This document shows positions 40,608-49,400 of a DNA stretch of 64,000 nt, piece after piece. The position numbers and the translations under genes were made by a program. The stretch spans positions 16,888 through 80,887 of the forward strand of contig JABJKS010000058.1 of the NCBI GenBank assembly GCA_018660265.1. The letters run 5' to 3'. The notes below the pieces were generated by a model. It ran no database searches. It had not been told where the DNA came from and saw only the letters and a program-made list of their open reading frames with translations. The stretch's first letter is position 1; every line of letters starts with the position of its first letter. The stretch comes from Rhodospirillaceae bacterium. Its GTDB lineage: Bacteria; Pseudomonadota; Alphaproteobacteria; GCA-2731375.

Positions 40608-41474
40608 ATGTTCACATTCGCGCAAATATCCGATTTCCATATCTCCGCACCGGACGGTACCGCTAATAGCATGTATCGGACCAGACGGCATTTAGAGGTC
40701 GCGGTTGAACACTTGAACAATCTCGTGCCACGGCCCGAATTCGTCCTTTGTACAGGTGACTTGGTGGATGGCGGCGGGGCGGATCAATATGCGGTTCTGG
40801 CCGGGGTTCTGAAGCAACTACAGATGCCGTTCTATCTGATCCCCGGTAATCATGATGACCGGGACGGTATACGCCGGCATTTTCCGGAGCATGGCTATCT
40901 GATGGAAATGGCCGGTTCGGACGGTTTCATACAATACACCTTGGAAGATTGGGGGCCGCGTTTCATTGCCCTTGATACCTTGGTGCCCGGTCAAACCGGC
41001 GGCCGGCTGTGCCAGACACGATTGGGTTGGTTGGATGACCGCCTTGGGGACCAGCCCGACCGGCCGACGATCATCTTTATGCACCATCCTCCCTTTCGCA
41101 CCGGCCTGGCGCGGATGGATTTGAAAGGCCTGGAAGACGGCGCCGCCTTGGCTGAAATTCTACGGCGTCATGATAATATAGAGGCGGTTTTGGCGGGCCA
41201 TTTGCACCGCTATATCACCCACCGATTTGCCGGAACCATCGCAGTCACCGCACCCGCCACGGCGCATCAGATCGCCTTGGATCTGGATGATCCGGACAGC
41301 CTGCGGGTGATTATGGAGCCTCCCGGTGGTCTATTGCACGTCTGGTTTGGCGGCGATGACGGCCTGGTCAGTCATCAGATTTATACCGGTGGCGGTTATG
41401 GTGATCATCTGATTTTTGCGAACGGTGCCTACCACCCAAAAGGCACGCCGCCCGGCCCAGCCATAGCGCTATGA
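40608..41474 (+). CDS. class III metallophosphoesterase (CpdA/GpdQ-like)
   Basis: 288-residue calcineurin-like phosphodiesterase. Metal ligands are seen in order: QISDFHIS (D9, H11), CTGDLVDGG (D51), LIPGNHDDRD (N81, H82), FMHHPPFRTG (H159/H160) and LAGHLHRYITH (H198, H200). Related enzymes hydrolyse cAMP (CpdA) or glycerophosphodiesters (GpdQ). The presence of a glycerophosphodiesterase gene 2.4 kb away is suggestive but not decisive. ATG 40608. The stop overlaps the convergent tenA-like stop by six bases. Confidence 0.88.
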   Translation: MFTFAQISDFHISAPDGTANSMYRTRRHLEVAVEHLNNLVPRPEFVLCTGDLVDGGGADQYAVLAGVLKQLQMPFYLIPGNHDDRDGIRRHFPEHGYLMEMAGSDGFIQYTLEDWGPRFIALDTLVPGQTGGRLCQTRLGWLDDRLGDQPDRPTIIFMHHPPFRTGLARMDLKGLEDGAALAEILRRHDNIEAVLAGHLHRYITHRFAGTIAVTAPATAHQIALDLDDPDSLRVIMEPPGGLLHVWFGGDDGLVSHQIYTGGGYGDHLIFANGAYHPKGTPPGPAIAL

Positions 41475-42152
41475 GGTCTGGTTCAAACCCATTTGCCAGA
41501 AATCAGCTTCCAGTATCGTGGCCTGGCGAAAAGTACGGGCCAGGGCGTCAAAGCGGGCCGGGGTCAGGCGTTGTTCGGCCAAACGGTCCAGCTTGGTAAT
41601 CGCGGCTGTTGCCAGGTCCTGATATTCCGCACCGGCATACATCTCAATCCAGCTGGCATAGGGGTTGTTGGTCATGACAGTGTCCGGGGCAGCGGCCAAT
41701 GCGGCACCGATCTCGCCATAGCCGATGACGCAGGGGGCCAGGGCCGCGTATAAATCCAGGCTGTCCCCTGCCATGCCGGTTTCGAGGACAAAGCGGGTAT
41801 ACGCCATGGTCGCCTTCGCCTCCCGTTGGGCCGTCATGGCAGTCTCATCCAGGCCCCAGACCTGGCAAAAGTCTATATGCAGGGCCATTTCCGTATTGAG
41901 AATATTGTCGACGGCGGCGATCGCCTCACGCATTTCACCAAGGTCGGTGGTTTTGTAGGCAGCCAGGGCATAGGCCCGGGCGAAATGGACTAGGAACAGA
42001 TAATCCTGGCCCAGATAATGGCGAAAGGCCGTCTCTGCCAAGGTGCCGTTGGCCAACTGGTGGACAAAATCATGGCCCGTATAGGCCTGCCAATCGTCGA
42101 TGCAAGATGCCTTCAGACGGGCAAATAATTGGTCAGTCGAAAATTCCGGCAT
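41469..42152 (-). CDS. TenA-family aminopyrimidine aminohydrolase (thiaminase II)
   Basis: 227 residues, all helical, of the thiaminase-II/PqqC fold. It salvages thiamin breakdown products by hydrolysing formylaminopyrimidine-type compounds. FRHYLGQDYLFLVHFARAYA, the Cys region DLYAALAPCVIGYGEIG, and YASWIEMYAGAEYQDLA match the family. The Cys in APCVIGYGE corresponds to the active-site Cys. ATG 42152 (MPEFSTDQ) is chosen, 8 bases after the stop of agmatine deiminase on the same strand, so they are probably co-transcribed. No thiamin riboswitch is recognisable upstream. Confidence 0.9.
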   Translation of the reverse strand: MPEFSTDQLFARLKASCIDDWQAYTGHDFVHQLANGTLAETAFRHYLGQDYLFLVHFARAYALAAYKTTDLGEMREAIAAVDNILNTEMALHIDFCQVWGLDETAMTAQREAKATMAYTRFVLETGMAGDSLDLYAALAPCVIGYGEIGAALAAAPDTVMTNNPYASWIEMYAGAEYQDLATAAITKLDRLAEQRLTPARFDALARTFRQATILEADFWQMGLNQTS

Positions 42153-42160
42153 CTGAGTCT

Positions 42161-43180
42161 TTAAACCTTTGGCTGTTGCTGGGTCATGCAATGGATGGCA
42201 CCGCCGCGCTGGGTGATCTCCGCCATATCAAGTTGCACAATTTCGCGCTGGGGAAAGGCGGCCCCGATCAGGCCGGCGGCGGTCTCGTCCATGGCATCGT
42301 CAAAGGCGGGAATATAGACTGCCCCCGTGCCCAGGTAGAAATCCAAATAGGATCGCGTCAACAAATGCCCGTCTTCGTGCTGTAGGGGGTTAGGCAGCGG
42401 AATTTCCACCACCTCCAACGTCCGGCCCAGGGCATCGCGCTCTTCACTTAGTTGGGCAATGTTGTCCTTCAAATTCGCTGCGTTCGGGTCGCTTTTGTCA
42501 GAGGCGACAGCACACATGATCCGGCCCGGGGCCACAAAACGCGCCACCTTGTTGACCTGGCCATCGGCCCTGTCGCCGACCAACCCTTCGGGCAGCCAGA
42601 TGACCTTGCGGACACCGAAAAACATCGCCAGGCGTTCTTCGATCTGTCGTTGGTCCAGGGTGGGGTTGCGATCCGTGTTGAAGGCAACGGATTGCGTGGT
42701 GATCAGGGTGCCGGAGCCATCAACATGGATCGAGCCGCCTTCCAGTGTCATGGGTACGTGATAGCAGGGCAGGTTCATTTCCCGCAACATCCATTCGCCC
42801 AGTCTGGCATCACTGCCATAGTCGCGAAACTTGTTGCCCCAGGCGTTAAAGTCAAAGACCGCACCAGCCAGCCCGCCTTCGCCGTTGACCAGGAAATTCG
42901 GCGCTGTATCCCGGCTCCAACTATCATCCAGCTCCGCCTCCCATATCGTAATCAGGCTGCCCAGTTGCAGGCGGGCGATGGGGATCAGGTCGCCGGGCAC
43001 CAGCATATTCACCGGCTCATACTTGGCGATGGCGCGGGCCAGGGCGGCGGTGGCCAGACAGGCCTGATCCATCGCCTCGCGCCAGGCGCCAACCCTGCTG
43101 GGCCAGGCCATCCAGCAACGTTCGTGGGGGCCCCAATCGGCGGGCATATAAAATCCGTCTTCAGCCGGTGTGCTGCTCAT
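42161..43180 (-). CDS. aguA: agmatine deiminase
   Basis: Converts agmatine to N-carbamoylputrescine in polyamine metabolism. 339 residues of the Porphyromonas-type peptidylarginine-deiminase fold. Motifs are MPADWGPHERCWMAWPSR, ELDDSWSRDTAPNFLV, PMTLEGGSIHVDGSGTLITT, HEDGHLLTRSYLDFY and the catalytic Cys (C331) in RGGAIHCMTQQQP. ATG 43180. N-carbamoylputrescine amidase (aguB) is not in the window. It diverges from the RidA gene across about 200 bases. Confidence 0.93.
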   Translation of the reverse strand: MSSTPAEDGFYMPADWGPHERCWMAWPSRVGAWREAMDQACLATAALARAIAKYEPVNMLVPGDLIPIARLQLGSLITIWEAELDDSWSRDTAPNFLVNGEGGLAGAVFDFNAWGNKFRDYGSDARLGEWMLREMNLPCYHVPMTLEGGSIHVDGSGTLITTQSVAFNTDRNPTLDQRQIEERLAMFFGVRKVIWLPEGLVGDRADGQVNKVARFVAPGRIMCAVASDKSDPNAANLKDNIAQLSEERDALGRTLEVVEIPLPNPLQHEDGHLLTRSYLDFYLGTGAVYIPAFDDAMDETAAGLIGAAFPQREIVQLDMAEITQRGGAIHCMTQQQPKV

Positions 43181-43380
43181 AAAGCCGCCTCGCTATTTTT
43201 CTTGGCTATGCGGCACACTATACAATGCCCCCCGCCCTGTCAGTCCACGTAATTGATATCGGCCCGTGGCCTCCAATGCCACCGATTCATGGCCCAAGAA
43301 TAAGTGTTCACGTTCGCCGTTGCGAGGTGCAAACTGAACCCATCTGCAAACAGATTCTTTATGAAATACAGGAGATCGCA

Positions 43381-43848
43381 ATGGCGGGAGAAGTAGAAGC
43401 ACGGTTGGCGGCATTGAACATTACCTTACCCGATGCCCCGGCCCCGGCGGCCAATTACGTCCCTTATGTGAAGACCGGCAATCAGGTTTTCGTTTCGGGC
43501 CAGGTGCCTTGGGTTGGTGGCGAGCGTAATTTTGTCGGCAAGATCGGCGAGGATTTTTCCATTGAAGAAGGTCAGGCAGCCGCCCGCGTGGTTTGTTTGA
43601 ACATTATCGCCCAGGTTAAAGCGGCCTGCGACGGCGATCTGGATCGGGTTGTGCGTTGTGTGAAGCTGGGTGGTTTCGTCAATTGTCCGGGCGATTTTCA
43701 CAATCACCCGCAAGTCATCAATGGTGCCTCGGACCTGATGGTCGATATCTTTGGCGATGCGGGACGGCATGCCCGCTTTGCCGTTGGGGCCCCTGCGTTA
43801 CCGTTCAATGTCGCCGTGGAAATTGATGCGGTGTTTGAGGTGAAATGA
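43381..43848 (+). CDS. RidA-family (YjgF/YER057c/UK114) protein
   Basis: 155 residues of the larger RidA subgroup. Members hydrolyse reactive enamine/imine intermediates released by PLP enzymes. Signs are PAANYVPYVKTGNQVFVSGQ, GKIGEDFSIEEGQAAARVVC, VVRCVKLGGFVNCPGDF and the ligand-binding Arg in HARFAVGAPALPFNVAVEID. ATG 43381 follows AGGAGATCGC. The frame is open upstream to 43225 without similarity. Its TGA overlaps the ATG of the glycerophosphodiesterase gene (ATGA). Confidence 0.93.
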   Translation: MAGEVEARLAALNITLPDAPAPAANYVPYVKTGNQVFVSGQVPWVGGERNFVGKIGEDFSIEEGQAAARVVCLNIIAQVKAACDGDLDRVVRCVKLGGFVNCPGDFHNHPQVINGASDLMVDIFGDAGRHARFAVGAPALPFNVAVEIDAVFEVK

Positions 43849-44603
43849 CGGTGTCGTTGGATTGGCTGTTCGGCAGGCCCATCGCTCATCGTGGCCTGCA
43901 CGGGCAACTCAGGGCAGAGGCGGGGGAGGCGGAGATCCCGGAAAACTCCCTGGCCGCCTTCGCCGCCGCCGTGGCGGATGGCTATGGGGTGGAGTTGGAT
44001 GTCCAGGCCTCCGCCGATGGCCGGGCCATGGTTTTCCATGATTGGCGCCTCTCGCGTATGACCGGGGCGGACGGCGGCATTCGTGATCACGATGCAGAAA
44101 CCTTGGCCACGCTGCGCCTTGGTCAAAGCCGGCAGACGATACCCAGCCTGGCCCAGGTTCTGGACCTGATCGACGGCCGCTGCCCGATTATTGTCGAGAT
44201 TAAAAGCGCGCCCGACAACTTGGGGGCGGCGGAAGAAGCAGCCTATAGCGAACTGGTCAACTATGGAGGGCCGTTTGCCGTGACCTCGTTCGAACCACGC
44301 GCCCTGACCTGGTTTCGGGAGCGGGCACCTGGCTGGCTGCGTGGTCAAAATAGCGGTGGGCCGCGGCATTCGCCACCATTCGAACCTTTATGGCGTCGCC
44401 TGGCCCTGCAATATTTGTACGATGTGGACGATGCACAGCCCGACTTTGTAGTCTACGATAGAGCCGACCTGCCCTGTTTTGCCACGGCGCGTTTGCGGGC
44501 AGGGGGGATGCCGGTGTTAACCTATACGGTACGGGACAGGATTGAGATGCGACGCCTGGCCAGCTGTACGGATAACGTGATTTTTGAGGGGTTTCGTCCC
44601 TGA
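43845..44603 (+). CDS. glycerophosphodiester phosphodiesterase
   Basis: 252-residue TIM-barrel enzyme hydrolysing glycerophosphodiesters to glycerol 3-phosphate and alcohol. Motifs: PIAHRGLHG (catalytic His), IPENSLAAFAAAVADGYGVE, LDVQASADGRAMVFHDWRL (second His), CPIIVEIKSAP and VLTYTVRDRIEMRRLASC. No signal peptide, so cytoplasmic (UgpQ-like). ATG 43845 overlaps the RidA stop. A FemAB-like gene follows after 29 bases, so RidA, GDPD and the transferase form one apparent operon. Confidence 0.92.
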   Translation: MTVSLDWLFGRPIAHRGLHGQLRAEAGEAEIPENSLAAFAAAVADGYGVELDVQASADGRAMVFHDWRLSRMTGADGGIRDHDAETLATLRLGQSRQTIPSLAQVLDLIDGRCPIIVEIKSAPDNLGAAEEAAYSELVNYGGPFAVTSFEPRALTWFRERAPGWLRGQNSGGPRHSPPFEPLWRRLALQYLYDVDDAQPDFVVYDRADLPCFATARLRAGGMPVLTYTVRDRIEMRRLASCTDNVIFEGFRP

Positions 44604-44632
44604 TCTTGTGCGGGGGCTATACAAGGATAAGT

Positions 44633-45814
44633 ATGTCGGAACAGAAAGAAGAGGGCGTGGTTGCGCGGATTGTGCAATCAATGGGGGAGATACCGGCGCA
44701 CCATTGGGATGCCTGTGCAGGAACCTCCGATCCATTTCTCTCGCATGCATTTCTGTTGGCGTTAGAAGAAAGCGGCTGTGTTCATGGCCGCAACGGTTGG
44801 GGCCCGGTGCATTTGCTGCTGGATGATCCTGATGGTGGTGGGCCGTTGGGTTGCGTACCCCTGTATGTGAAAAGCCACAGCCGGGGGGAGTTCATTTTTG
44901 ATTACGGCTGGGCCGATGCCTACGAGCGGGCAGGCGGGCGCTATTACCCAAAGTTACTGGCAGCAGTGCCGTTCACGCCCGCTACCGGACCGCGCCTTTT
45001 GGTCCGGGAAGGCTTGGACAAGGTCACCGTCCAGCGGCAGTTAGCGGCAGGGTTAATCAGCGCGGCAGAGCATCTGAATATCGCGACCATCAGTGTTAAT
45101 TTTTTGCCGGAGGATGAGTGGGAACTGTTGGAGGACGCTGATTACCTCAAGCGCGCCGATCAGCAATTCCATTGGTATAATCAAGGCTATAGCAGCTTTG
45201 ATGATTTCCTCGACGACCTGTCGTCGCGCAAACGCAAGACCATCCGACGGGAACGTCGCGGGGCTCTTGAAACCGGGGTCGAGATTGAATGGATCACCGG
45301 TGCTGATCTGACCGATGACCATTGGGATGCTTTCTATCAATTCTACACGGACACCGGCAGCCGCAAGTGGGGGGAGCCCTATTTGAACCGGCGGTTTTTC
45401 AGCCTGATCACGGAAAGCATGGCGGACCGGATTTTGCTGGTGATGTGCAAACGGGAAGGCCGCTATGTCGCCGGGGCCCTGAACCTGATCGGGGAGGAGG
45501 CTTTATTCGGGCGCTATTGGGGCTGTATCGAAGACCACCCGTTCCTGCATTTTGAAGTCTGTTATTACCAGGCTATCGACTATGCCATACAGCACGGCCT
45601 GGCCCGCGTTGAGGCCGGTGCCCAAGGCCCCCATAAAATCGCCCGCGGCTATCGCCCCACCGAGACCCACAGCTCCCACTATATCCGCGATCCCAGCTTT
45701 CGCGAGGCCGTGGCCAACTATCTGGAGCACGAGCGGGCCGAGGTTATCGACAACATCGAATACCTGGCCGAACGCGGCCCGTTTCGTAAAGGTGAGCGGC
45801 AGTCGTTGGACTAG
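44633..45814 (+). CDS. FemAB/GNAT-like acyltransferase (peptidoglycan-biosynthesis family, PF04339 type)
   Basis: 393 residues of the DUF482/PF04339 family, a GNAT-fold group related to Fem aminoacyltransferases and often called peptidogalycan biosynthesis protein; the reaction is not established. Signs are HHWDACAGTSDPFLSHAFLL, GCVPLYVKSHSRGEFIFDYG, WADAYERAGGRYYPKLLAAV, PFTPATGPRLLVR, LDDLSSRKRKTIRRERRGAL and ARVEAGAQGPHKIARGYRPT. ATG 44633 (MSEQKEEG) follows AAGGATAAGT; nine upstream codons in frame are unlikely to be translated. Copy B of the dispersed repeat lies directly after the stop. Confidence 0.88.
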   Translation: MSEQKEEGVVARIVQSMGEIPAHHWDACAGTSDPFLSHAFLLALEESGCVHGRNGWGPVHLLLDDPDGGGPLGCVPLYVKSHSRGEFIFDYGWADAYERAGGRYYPKLLAAVPFTPATGPRLLVREGLDKVTVQRQLAAGLISAAEHLNIATISVNFLPEDEWELLEDADYLKRADQQFHWYNQGYSSFDDFLDDLSSRKRKTIRRERRGALETGVEIEWITGADLTDDHWDAFYQFYTDTGSRKWGEPYLNRRFFSLITESMADRILLVMCKREGRYVAGALNLIGEEALFGRYWGCIEDHPFLHFEVCYYQAIDYAIQHGLARVEAGAQGPHKIARGYRPTETHSSHYIRDPSFREAVANYLEHERAEVIDNIEYLAERGPFRKGERQSLD

Positions 45815-45820
45815 GCCTGA

Positions 45821-45925
45821 GAGCAATTTTCAATTAACTGGAATCGCGTGCGCGATCTAAGTGATTGGTTCAATTGCTCGATTCTTAGAGTCCCAGCGCC
45901 TTGGGCATGTTTAAAAGAAACATGC
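45821..45925. repeat. dispersed intergenic repeat, copy B (most complete)
   Basis: From GAGCAATTTT (45821) to CATGC (45925). It includes the 14-base palindrome ATCGCGTGCGCGAT (45843-45856), the block GATTGGTTCAATTGCTC (45863-45879), whose end is the inverse of the opening GAGCAATT, and a hairpin GCATGTTT/AAACATGC (45905-45925). It lies between convergent genes. Copies A and C share its blocks. Such mosaic palindromic repeats are usual for REP/MITE-like elements. Confidence 0.65.
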
Positions 45926-45926
45926 T

Positions 45927-46373
45927 CTAAAGACGCAATAGCTGTCCACAGCGTTGGCAATGGTGGCCGTCGGTGACGCCTTTTAAGGTCGTGGTGGCAT
46001 CGCAACCGGGGCAGCGTAGATGCCTCAAGGCACCGTATAGAGGGCAGAGGAGCAGGACGCCGATGGCGGACAGATGCATCCCCGCCAGGCCCAAGACGAC
46101 GGCACCAAAGACCCCGGCTATTACCCAGCGACTGCAATAGTCCCGGCGATAGGCGAATTCGGTGATCAGGGGCCAGTCGCCGCGCTGTGGCGGGGCCATA
46201 TCTTTTCTGGCCCTATCTTTTCCGGATATGTCTTTTCCGGCCATGTCGGGGTTCCTCTTTGACAAAAGCGCGTTAGAGGGCGGGTTGGAACGGCGGCTGA
46301 ACAAAAAGGCCAACAGGAACGGCGCAAGGAATTGCGCGGCAAGCAACATTACCAATATGCTGTCCCTGGACAT
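45927..46373 (-). CDS. membrane protein with C-terminal zinc ribbon
   Basis: 148 residues, not a family I recognise. The layout is one N-terminal membrane segment (SILVMLLAAQFLAPFLLAFLF), a basic linker with a GKD/RKD repeat, a second hydrophobic pair (WVIAGVFGAVVLGLAGMHL, then SAIGVLLLCPLYGALRHL) and two CxxC knuckles, LRCPGCDATT and HHCQRCGQLLRL, forming a probable zinc ribbon. ATG 46373 (MSRDSILV) is chosen over an upstream start without hydrophobic character. It is on the opposite strand between the FemAB-like and HIT genes. Function is unknown. Confidence 0.7.
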   Translation of the reverse strand: MSRDSILVMLLAAQFLAPFLLAFLFSRRSNPPSNALLSKRNPDMAGKDISGKDRARKDMAPPQRGDWPLITEFAYRRDYCSRWVIAGVFGAVVLGLAGMHLSAIGVLLLCPLYGALRHLRCPGCDATTTLKGVTDGHHCQRCGQLLRL

Positions 46374-46501
46374 AGCGTATCCTTGTCCCCAAAATTCCAA
46401 GGGTACTGCAATGTACTGCAAGCAGGGCAATAATAGCGCTTTTCCGATAATTTTTAAATGGGACCTATCCAGATCTGCATTGCCATTAAAGGAGCATAAA
46501 C

Positions 46502-46921
46502 GTGGCCGAAACAGATTGCATTTTCTGCAACATAATCGCCGGGGAAATCCCCTCGTTCAAGCTGTACGAGGATGCGCGAACCTATGCCATGATGGATATC
46601 AATCCATTCAACGACGGCCATTGCCTGGTCATCACAAAGGCCCATTCCATCAATCTTTTGGATGCCGACCCGGCCGACCTGGCCGCCGTGCTGCCCGCCG
46701 CCCAAATCATCGCCCGCGCGATTGAGACGGCGTTGGAGCCTGAAGGCATCAACATCATCCAGGCCAACGGCCCGGCAGCCGGACAAACCGTCTACCATTA
46801 CCACAGCCACATCTTCCCCCGCCGCCTGAACGACGGCGCGTTGTTGAATTGGGGCCATGCGCCCGGCGATATGGGGAAGATCGAGGAGATCTATAACAAG
46901 ATCATGGCCGAGCTTGGATAA
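46502..46921 (+). CDS. HIT-family nucleotide hydrolase (HinT-like)
   Basis: 139 residues. The triad is YHYHSHIFPRR (H99, H101, H103), preceded by INPFNDGHCLVITKAH and the N-terminal CIFCNIIAGEIPS, in which the Cys pair may bind zinc. Members hydrolyse AMP-lysine or aminoacyl adenylates. The start is GTG 46502 with a strong AAAGGAGC at 46488-46495, which decides it. Convergent with the aldo/keto reductase. Confidence 0.93.
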   Translation: MAETDCIFCNIIAGEIPSFKLYEDARTYAMMDINPFNDGHCLVITKAHSINLLDADPADLAAVLPAAQIIARAIETALEPEGINIIQANGPAAGQTVYHYHSHIFPRRLNDGALLNWGHAPGDMGKIEEIYNKIMAELG

Positions 46922-47008
46922 TTACAGTTGTCGGAGCTCAATGGCAAAACTCTGAATTAAAGGCGGCAGAATAATTCGATTTATCACTACCAATTATCGC
47001 CGGTCTGA

Positions 47009-47995
47009 TCAGGCTGCAAATCCTGCCTGCACCGATTTGATTTGCGCCAAGGCATCGTCCGACAGTGGTCCTTTGTTTACGGCTGCGGTCGCCTGCTGCA
47101 ATTCTTCAAGCGTCGCGATGCCAATCTCGGTTGTTGAAAGTGCCGGATTGGAAATGACATAGCGTATCGCCAGTTCCGGCAGGCTGGCGGCGTGGCCAGC
47201 CTCAACCAGGGGCAGGAACTGACGGGCGCGCTGTACGTCTGTTGCGTAGTCGGTTTCCGAACCAATAGGATCGACAGACTGCATCCCGAGCGGGTGGCGC
47301 GCCTCACTGCCCGACAATGCACCACCGGCTAGCACGCGCACACCAATTGAACCGACGCCGTTGTCCAACGCAACATCAAGCAGTTGGCGAAAGTCATCGG
47401 CTGGATAATTGGCCGGCAGCGCCGCGCCGGCTGACGGGACAAGCAGGTTATAGAAAATCTGCGCGCTGCTAAAAGCACCGCATTTAACCAGTTTGTGCAA
47501 ATCATCCGCCTCGCCCTTGGCGGTAAAACCCAGGAAGCGCGTCTTGCCTGCATCCTTCAGCTTTTCAAAGGCCGGGATAACGTCGTCCAATACCTGGCTG
47601 ACGTCTAATGTGCCGCGACGATCCGCGCGGCCCAGCGTGTTGTGTAGCTGGAAGATATCCACGTGGTCGAGTTTCAGCCGCGTCAGGCTGGCATCAAGCG
47701 ATCTGGACACAGCGCCCGCAACGTCGGCCAAATCGTCAACGCCCAGGCCGACCTTGGTACTGACCACGATGCCGTCCGTATTGCCGTTGAGGGCACGGCC
47801 GAGGTTTGCCTCAGATGTGCCGTCGCCATAGCTTGCCGCCGTGTCGAAAAAATTGATGCCATTGTCCCGTGCCCAGGCGACCGCGCGGTCCTGATCGGCG
47901 GCGTCACCTTTGGTCATCAGGCCACCGACCGCACCGCAGCCAAAGGTCAAGCGGGAGACGTCGAGACCGGTGTTGCCGAAATTTCGCTTTTCCAT
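47009..47995 (-). CDS. aldo/keto reductase
   Basis: 328-residue NADPH-dependent TIM-barrel reductase. The catalytic set is visible: Asp and Tyr in NFFDTAASYGDGTSEANLG, Lys in IVVSTKVGLGVDD and His in DHVDIFQLHNTLGRADR. RKFGNTGL-like start (MEKRNFGNTGLDVSRLTFGC) places it with the AKR group that includes L-fucose/galactose dehydrogenase and general stress proteins. The substrate is unknown. ATG 47995. It is followed in the direction of transcription by 90 bases and the convergent HIT gene. Confidence 0.92.
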   Translation of the reverse strand: MEKRNFGNTGLDVSRLTFGCGAVGGLMTKGDAADQDRAVAWARDNGINFFDTAASYGDGTSEANLGRALNGNTDGIVVSTKVGLGVDDLADVAGAVSRSLDASLTRLKLDHVDIFQLHNTLGRADRRGTLDVSQVLDDVIPAFEKLKDAGKTRFLGFTAKGEADDLHKLVKCGAFSSAQIFYNLLVPSAGAALPANYPADDFRQLLDVALDNGVGSIGVRVLAGGALSGSEARHPLGMQSVDPIGSETDYATDVQRARQFLPLVEAGHAASLPELAIRYVISNPALSTTEIGIATLEELQQATAAVNKGPLSDDALAQIKSVQAGFAA

Positions 47996-48108
47996 TCCGT
48001 ATATCCTCTGGCGTGGCCCATTTTCTAATACGGGGACACAATATGTATATCCGATTTACAGCAGGAACTTTTTTTATAAAAGTAATGCGTTCCCGCATTA
48101 TTACACGA

Positions 48109-48465
48109 TTAGCCAAGTCCCAGCGCCTTCTGTTTCTTTTTCGAAAGGCCGAGCCCAACAATACGATGGGATTCTTGGAGATAGTGTCCCAGGTCGTCAT
48201 CCGGCAATCCGGGCTCTGCATAATGCTGGATCCATTTCATGCCGCGTGATGCAAAGTACGGTGCCGGGCGCAACCCCGGCTGATCTTTTAGAATCTCAAA
48301 AGAGAGTTCCGTCGTTTTGAAGGTAAACCCTGGCCCTTCGTTCGCCCAGCCGCCGATGGCGAACACCTTGCCGCCGACCTTCCAGACATGCGAGCCACGC
48401 CACTGGACCACATAAGTCGTGGCCGGGAGGGCGCCGCAGTAGGCGTTGAATTCGTCGTAGGTCAA
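48109..48465 (-). CDS. MmcQ/YjbR family protein
   Basis: About 118 residues of the YjbR-like cytidine/DNA-binding fold: LTYDEFNAYCGALPATTYVV, SHVWKVGGKVFAIGGWA, FKTTELSFEILKDQPGLRPA, YFASRGMKWIQHYAEPGLPD and a C-terminal basic tail (GLSKKKQKALGLG). The role of the family is not settled. I chose TTG 48465 (MTYDEFN) because family similarity starts there and the length then fits. The frame remains open to 48573 with no similarity. Convention could also place an earlier start. Confidence 0.8.
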   Translation of the reverse strand: MTYDEFNAYCGALPATTYVVQWRGSHVWKVGGKVFAIGGWANEGPGFTFKTTELSFEILKDQPGLRPAPYFASRGMKWIQHYAEPGLPDDDLGHYLQESHRIVGLGLSKKKQKALGLG

Positions 48466-48688
48466 TTGTATCTGCCTTGCAAGAGGTGGCTCTGGTGGAC
48501 GACGTATAGATAATTCTTCTCTAAATAAACCACTGTGGTTGGTTGTTGGTGATCGTGACGCCGCTAATTGCAATGTCGATAGACACTGGACTGATTATTT
48601 ATGCGAAATCAGCGATCACAGACGGATGGCTGCGATAAATATGGTGCTGTGACATTGTTTGCGAGGGATAACAAGCATAGGAAATGCG

Positions 48689-49270
48689 ATGAGAAAACTA
48701 GCAATTTTAACATTCCAGACATTAGACGGAATTATGCAATCGCCAACCAGCCCTGAAGAAGACCCATCAGATGGCTTTACGGACGGCGGTTGGGCTACCA
48801 CATGCTGGGATGAAGTTATGGAACAGGTAATGCGGGAGGCTATGTCTGAACCTTATGATTTGTTACTAGGCAGAAAAACCTACGAATTGTTCGCGCCGAA
48901 TTGGTTAAATGCGGCGGATGATAACCCCGTAGCGATGAAGCTGAACAACGCCACAAAATATGTTGTGACATCGACATTAAGCGAGCTCGAATGGAACAAT
49001 TCAATAGCTATCACCGGTGATATTGCCACAGAAATTACCCGACTAAAAAAACAGGAAGGGGATTTATTGCAAGTACATGGTAGTTGGCAGCTTATTCAAA
49101 CGTTACTTGCGCATGATCTCATTGATGAATATCGGTTATGGACTTTTCCGATCATCATCGGTTCCGGGAAACGTCTGTTTGGCAATGGGCGCGCGCCTAA
49201 AAATCTGAAATTGATAGAATCGGATATCTGCCCTACAGGGGCAGTTATGAGCATCTATAGTCGCAATTAG
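48689..49270 (+). CDS. dihydrofolate reductase-like protein (RibD C-terminal fold, YyaP-like)
   Basis: 193 residues: MRKLAILTFQTLDGIMQSP, PYDLLLGRKTYELFAPNW, NATKYVVTSTLSELEWNNSI, VHGSWQLIQTLLAHDLIDEY and FPIIIGSGKRLFG. Stand-alone members of this fold are common but their substrate is unknown. ATG 48689 follows AGGAAATGCG. The gene is A+T-richer than its neighbours (38-47 % G+C in two 60-base lines counted) and contains codons such as AGA, TTA and ATA more often, so recent acquisition is likely. Confidence 0.88.
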   Translation: MRKLAILTFQTLDGIMQSPTSPEEDPSDGFTDGGWATTCWDEVMEQVMREAMSEPYDLLLGRKTYELFAPNWLNAADDNPVAMKLNNATKYVVTSTLSELEWNNSIAITGDIATEITRLKKQEGDLLQVHGSWQLIQTLLAHDLIDEYRLWTFPIIIGSGKRLFGNGRAPKNLKLIESDICPTGAVMSIYSRN

Positions 49271-49400
49271 TCTCCGTCAAAGCCGGGATAGCTCATTGTG
49301 TCCCCGTATTGAATTGTGACGCATTACGACGTGTTGCGGCAGTTCCACTGTAATTCTGCAGCCGTGTCGCTGTGCGTCATGTTCGCCAACGGCACCGTTC

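Noticed and set aside
42153..43380. Thiamin riboswitch controlling tenA
   Set aside because: tenA follows aguA by 8 bases and no TPP-box-like sequence is visible upstream of aguA.
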